From: Pseudomonadota bacterium
GTDB lineage: Bacteria > CALINM01
Length of the DNA stretch: 64,000 bases
Direction: 5' to 3'
Assembly (NCBI GenBank): GCA_026418415.1
Contig: JAOABK010000001.1
Span: 71,080-135,079, forward strand
Position numbers and translations under genes: made by a program. Of the stretch, positions 62,049 through 64,000 are shown one piece after another. Numbering within the stretch: position 1 is the first letter of the stretch; every line of letters starts with the position of its first letter. The notes under the pieces were generated by a model. The model was given only the letters and a program-made list of their open reading frames with translations, made no database searches and was not told the DNA's origin.

Positions 62049-62951
62049 ATGAGTTTGAAAGTTAGAATTGGAAATTTGGAACTTAAAAATCCATTCATGC
62101 CAGCATCAGGGACATTTGGTTCTGGATTAGAGTATGAAGACTTTGGCAATCTCTCAGAGTTGGGAGCAATAGTTACAAAGGGGGTGTCTTTAAATCCTAA
62201 AATCGGGAATAAACCTCCCAGAATTTGTGAACTTCCTGGTGGTATGTTAAATTCGATTGGATTAGAAAATATAGGCATCGAAAAGTTTGTAAAAGTTTTA
62301 GATGAGTTAGGTAAGTATGAAACAAATGTAATAGTTAATTTTTTTGGTAATTCATTAGAAGAATATATTGAAGTTGCAAAAATACTTGATGGACATAATG
62401 TCGTAAGTTGTCTTGAAATGAACATTTCCTGCCCAAATATCAAAGAGGGTGGTATGTGTTTTGGAACTGATCCTAACATGGTTTACACACTTGTCAAAGA
62501 AGTAAAGAAAAATATCCAAAAAGATCTTTGGGTTAAACTCACACCAAATGCAGGCAACCTAATTTCTATAGCAAGATCAGCAGAGGATGCAGGTGCCAGC
62601 GCAATAGTTATAGCAAATACTTATACTGGAATGAAGGTGGATGTTGCTACAAAAAGACCAGTTTTGGGCAACATTTTTGGGGGATATTCAGGTCCTGTAA
62701 TAAAACCAATAACTTTATATCATGTTTTTTGTTGTGCTAAAGAAATAAATGTTCCAATTATAGCATGTGGTGGTATAGTAACATTAGAAGATGCTTTAGA
62801 ATACTTTATCGTTGGTGCTAGTGCAGTTCAGGTTGGAACCGCAAATTTTACAAATCCCCATATCCTATGGGAACTTATAAAAAAAATGGAGAGTTATCTT
62901 AGGGCTGAAAACACTTCTTTATCAGATTTGGTAGGCTCTTTGAAAATATGA
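62049..62951 (+). CDS. pyrD: Dihydroorotate dehydrogenase, class 1B catalytic subunit
   Basis: LKNPFMPASGTFGSGLEY; VSCLEMNISCPNIKEGGMCFG; VKLTPNAGNLISIA; ACGGIVTLEDALEYFIVGASAVQVGTA. Confidence 0.95.
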   Translation: MSLKVRIGNLELKNPFMPASGTFGSGLEYEDFGNLSELGAIVTKGVSLNPKIGNKPPRICELPGGMLNSIGLENIGIEKFVKVLDELGKYETNVIVNFFGNSLEEYIEVAKILDGHNVVSCLEMNISCPNIKEGGMCFGTDPNMVYTLVKEVKKNIQKDLWVKLTPNAGNLISIARSAEDAGASAIVIANTYTGMKVDVATKRPVLGNIFGGYSGPVIKPITLYHVFCCAKEINVPIIACGGIVTLEDALEYFIVGASAVQVGTANFTNPHILWELIKKMESYLRAENTSLSDLVGSLKI

Positions 62952-63781
62952 GCTTTAAAAAAAAGATTAGTAAGTTTTTTTCAAACTTTTCAGAGGATGA
63001 GTGCTTAAATCATGCTGCATCAATTGCATACTTTTCTGTGCTGTCCTCATTGCCCATTGTTTTTTTAATATCCAATATAATAGGATTTTTAACTGGCTCT
63101 GATGTAAGGGTCATCAAGAAGGTATATAATATTGTATCCTATTATATTCCAAATTTAAATTATGATACATGGGTGAAATTAACTGGATTGTTTGCTAAAA
63201 CAAGTTATAGTTTAAATGTTTTAAGCATAATAATACTATTTTTCAGTGGGACAATGATTTTTAGTGCTATTGACAAGGGCTTGAAAAGTATATTTAAGAA
63301 GTTTTTGAAAAAAGAAAGGGGTAGTATAAAAAATCTTTTTATCTATGCCAGTTCTATCTTTTTTCTCGCCTTTCTTGTTTTTCTTTATCTTCTTTTAGAC
63401 ATGGCTTTAGTATTTTTAAAACAGTTATCTCTAAAAGAGAACTATTTATTCCTAAGGCCAATAATAAGGTTCAGCAAGTATTATATGACACTTGTTCCTT
63501 TTCTTTTACAGATCCTGTTAGTAGCTTTTATTTTTTATCTTTTTGTACCGGTAAAATTGCATATAAAGAAAATTTTAATTGCATCTCTTTATACAGTTTT
63601 CATGTGGTTCTTAGCGGTTAGAGCCTTTTCTTGGTATGTAAACTATATACCTACCTATAATTTAATTTATGGATCTATGAGTATTTTTATAATTTTTATT
63701 AGTTGGAGTTTTTATAGCGCTGTAATTTTCTTGTCTGGTGCTGAAATCTTAAAGGTAATGATTGATAAAAATGAAAGCTAA
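62948..63781 (+). CDS. YihY/BrkB family inner membrane protein
   Basis: HAASIAYFSVLSSLPIVFLISNI; YGSMSIFIIFISWSFYSAVIFLSGAEI. Confidence 0.9.
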   Translation: MSFKKKISKFFSNFSEDECLNHAASIAYFSVLSSLPIVFLISNIIGFLTGSDVRVIKKVYNIVSYYIPNLNYDTWVKLTGLFAKTSYSLNVLSIIILFFSGTMIFSAIDKGLKSIFKKFLKKERGSIKNLFIYASSIFFLAFLVFLYLLLDMALVFLKQLSLKENYLFLRPIIRFSKYYMTLVPFLLQILLVAFIFYLFVPVKLHIKKILIASLYTVFMWFLAVRAFSWYVNYIPTYNLIYGSMSIFIIFISWSFYSAVIFLSGAEILKVMIDKNES

Positions 63782-64000
63782 CTTTATTTTGTTTGTACTG
63801 ATATTTCTTTTTTTCCCTTTCTATTCAAATGCCCAGACATTGTATCCCATGATTAGGGAAATAGATTATCAAGACACGCCTTTATATGATTTTTTTATTG
63901 AGTATGAAAAATTTTATAAAAATACCTTTGTGGGTTTATTTTTTGAGTTAAAGATAAATGAATTGGATGAGATAACAAAGAAAGAACTTTATGAACATTT
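63771..64000 (+). CDS. Exported protein of unknown function, truncated at the right window edge
   Basis: ATG at 63771: MKANFILFVLIFLFFPFYSNAQTLYPMIREIDYQDTPLYDFF...; open to window end. Confidence 0.6.
   Translation, partial: MKANFILFVLIFLFFPFYSNAQTLYPMIREIDYQDTPLYDFFIEYEKFYKNTFVGLFFELKINELDEITKKELYEH

Overview
AT-rich bacterial chromosomal segment, mostly housekeeping. No rRNA, CRISPR array, prophage or transposon was recognised. One tRNA (Ser-CGA) is present. Main blocks: a left-truncated secreted Fn3/DUF2341 repeat protein; exported HMA protein + CDF transporter + tadA; rpsO-pnp-M16 peptidase-dut; a ferritin-like (rubrerythrin-type) protein preceded by an unlisted small zinc-ribbon ORF; ilvE; guaB-guaA-dnaE-pheA-hisC-aroF-tyrA; two-component system-feoB-zinc ribbon-DtxR/FeoA-thiL; nth-rpmB-fmdB-DUF2723 (minus); truD-HAD-hydrolase; a delta-60 repeat protein; a minus-strand series mnmG-purB-purL-purQ-purF-pyrE-lipoprotein-purM-purN-terC followed by bfr-MBL hydrolase-degenerate flavoprotein-like-ccsA-like-resB-like; and a radical SAM-rimI-pyrK-pyrD-BrkB block. 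The host looks like an anaerobe-type Gram-negative bacterium, but taxonomy cannot be fixed from this reading. Items most worth a second look: (1) a hierarchical A/B alternating Fn3 super-repeat with DUF2341 modules nested inside Fn3 domains; (2) a palindrome TAAATATTTA shared by the promoter regions of three metal/redox gene sets; (3) a bacterioferritin-linked cluster with CcsA-like (eroded WWD motif), ResB-like and degenerate FAD-protein-like genes; (4) a hairpin with U-tract overlapping the response-regulator stop codon inside a two-component operon. All calls come from manual reading; no searches were run.
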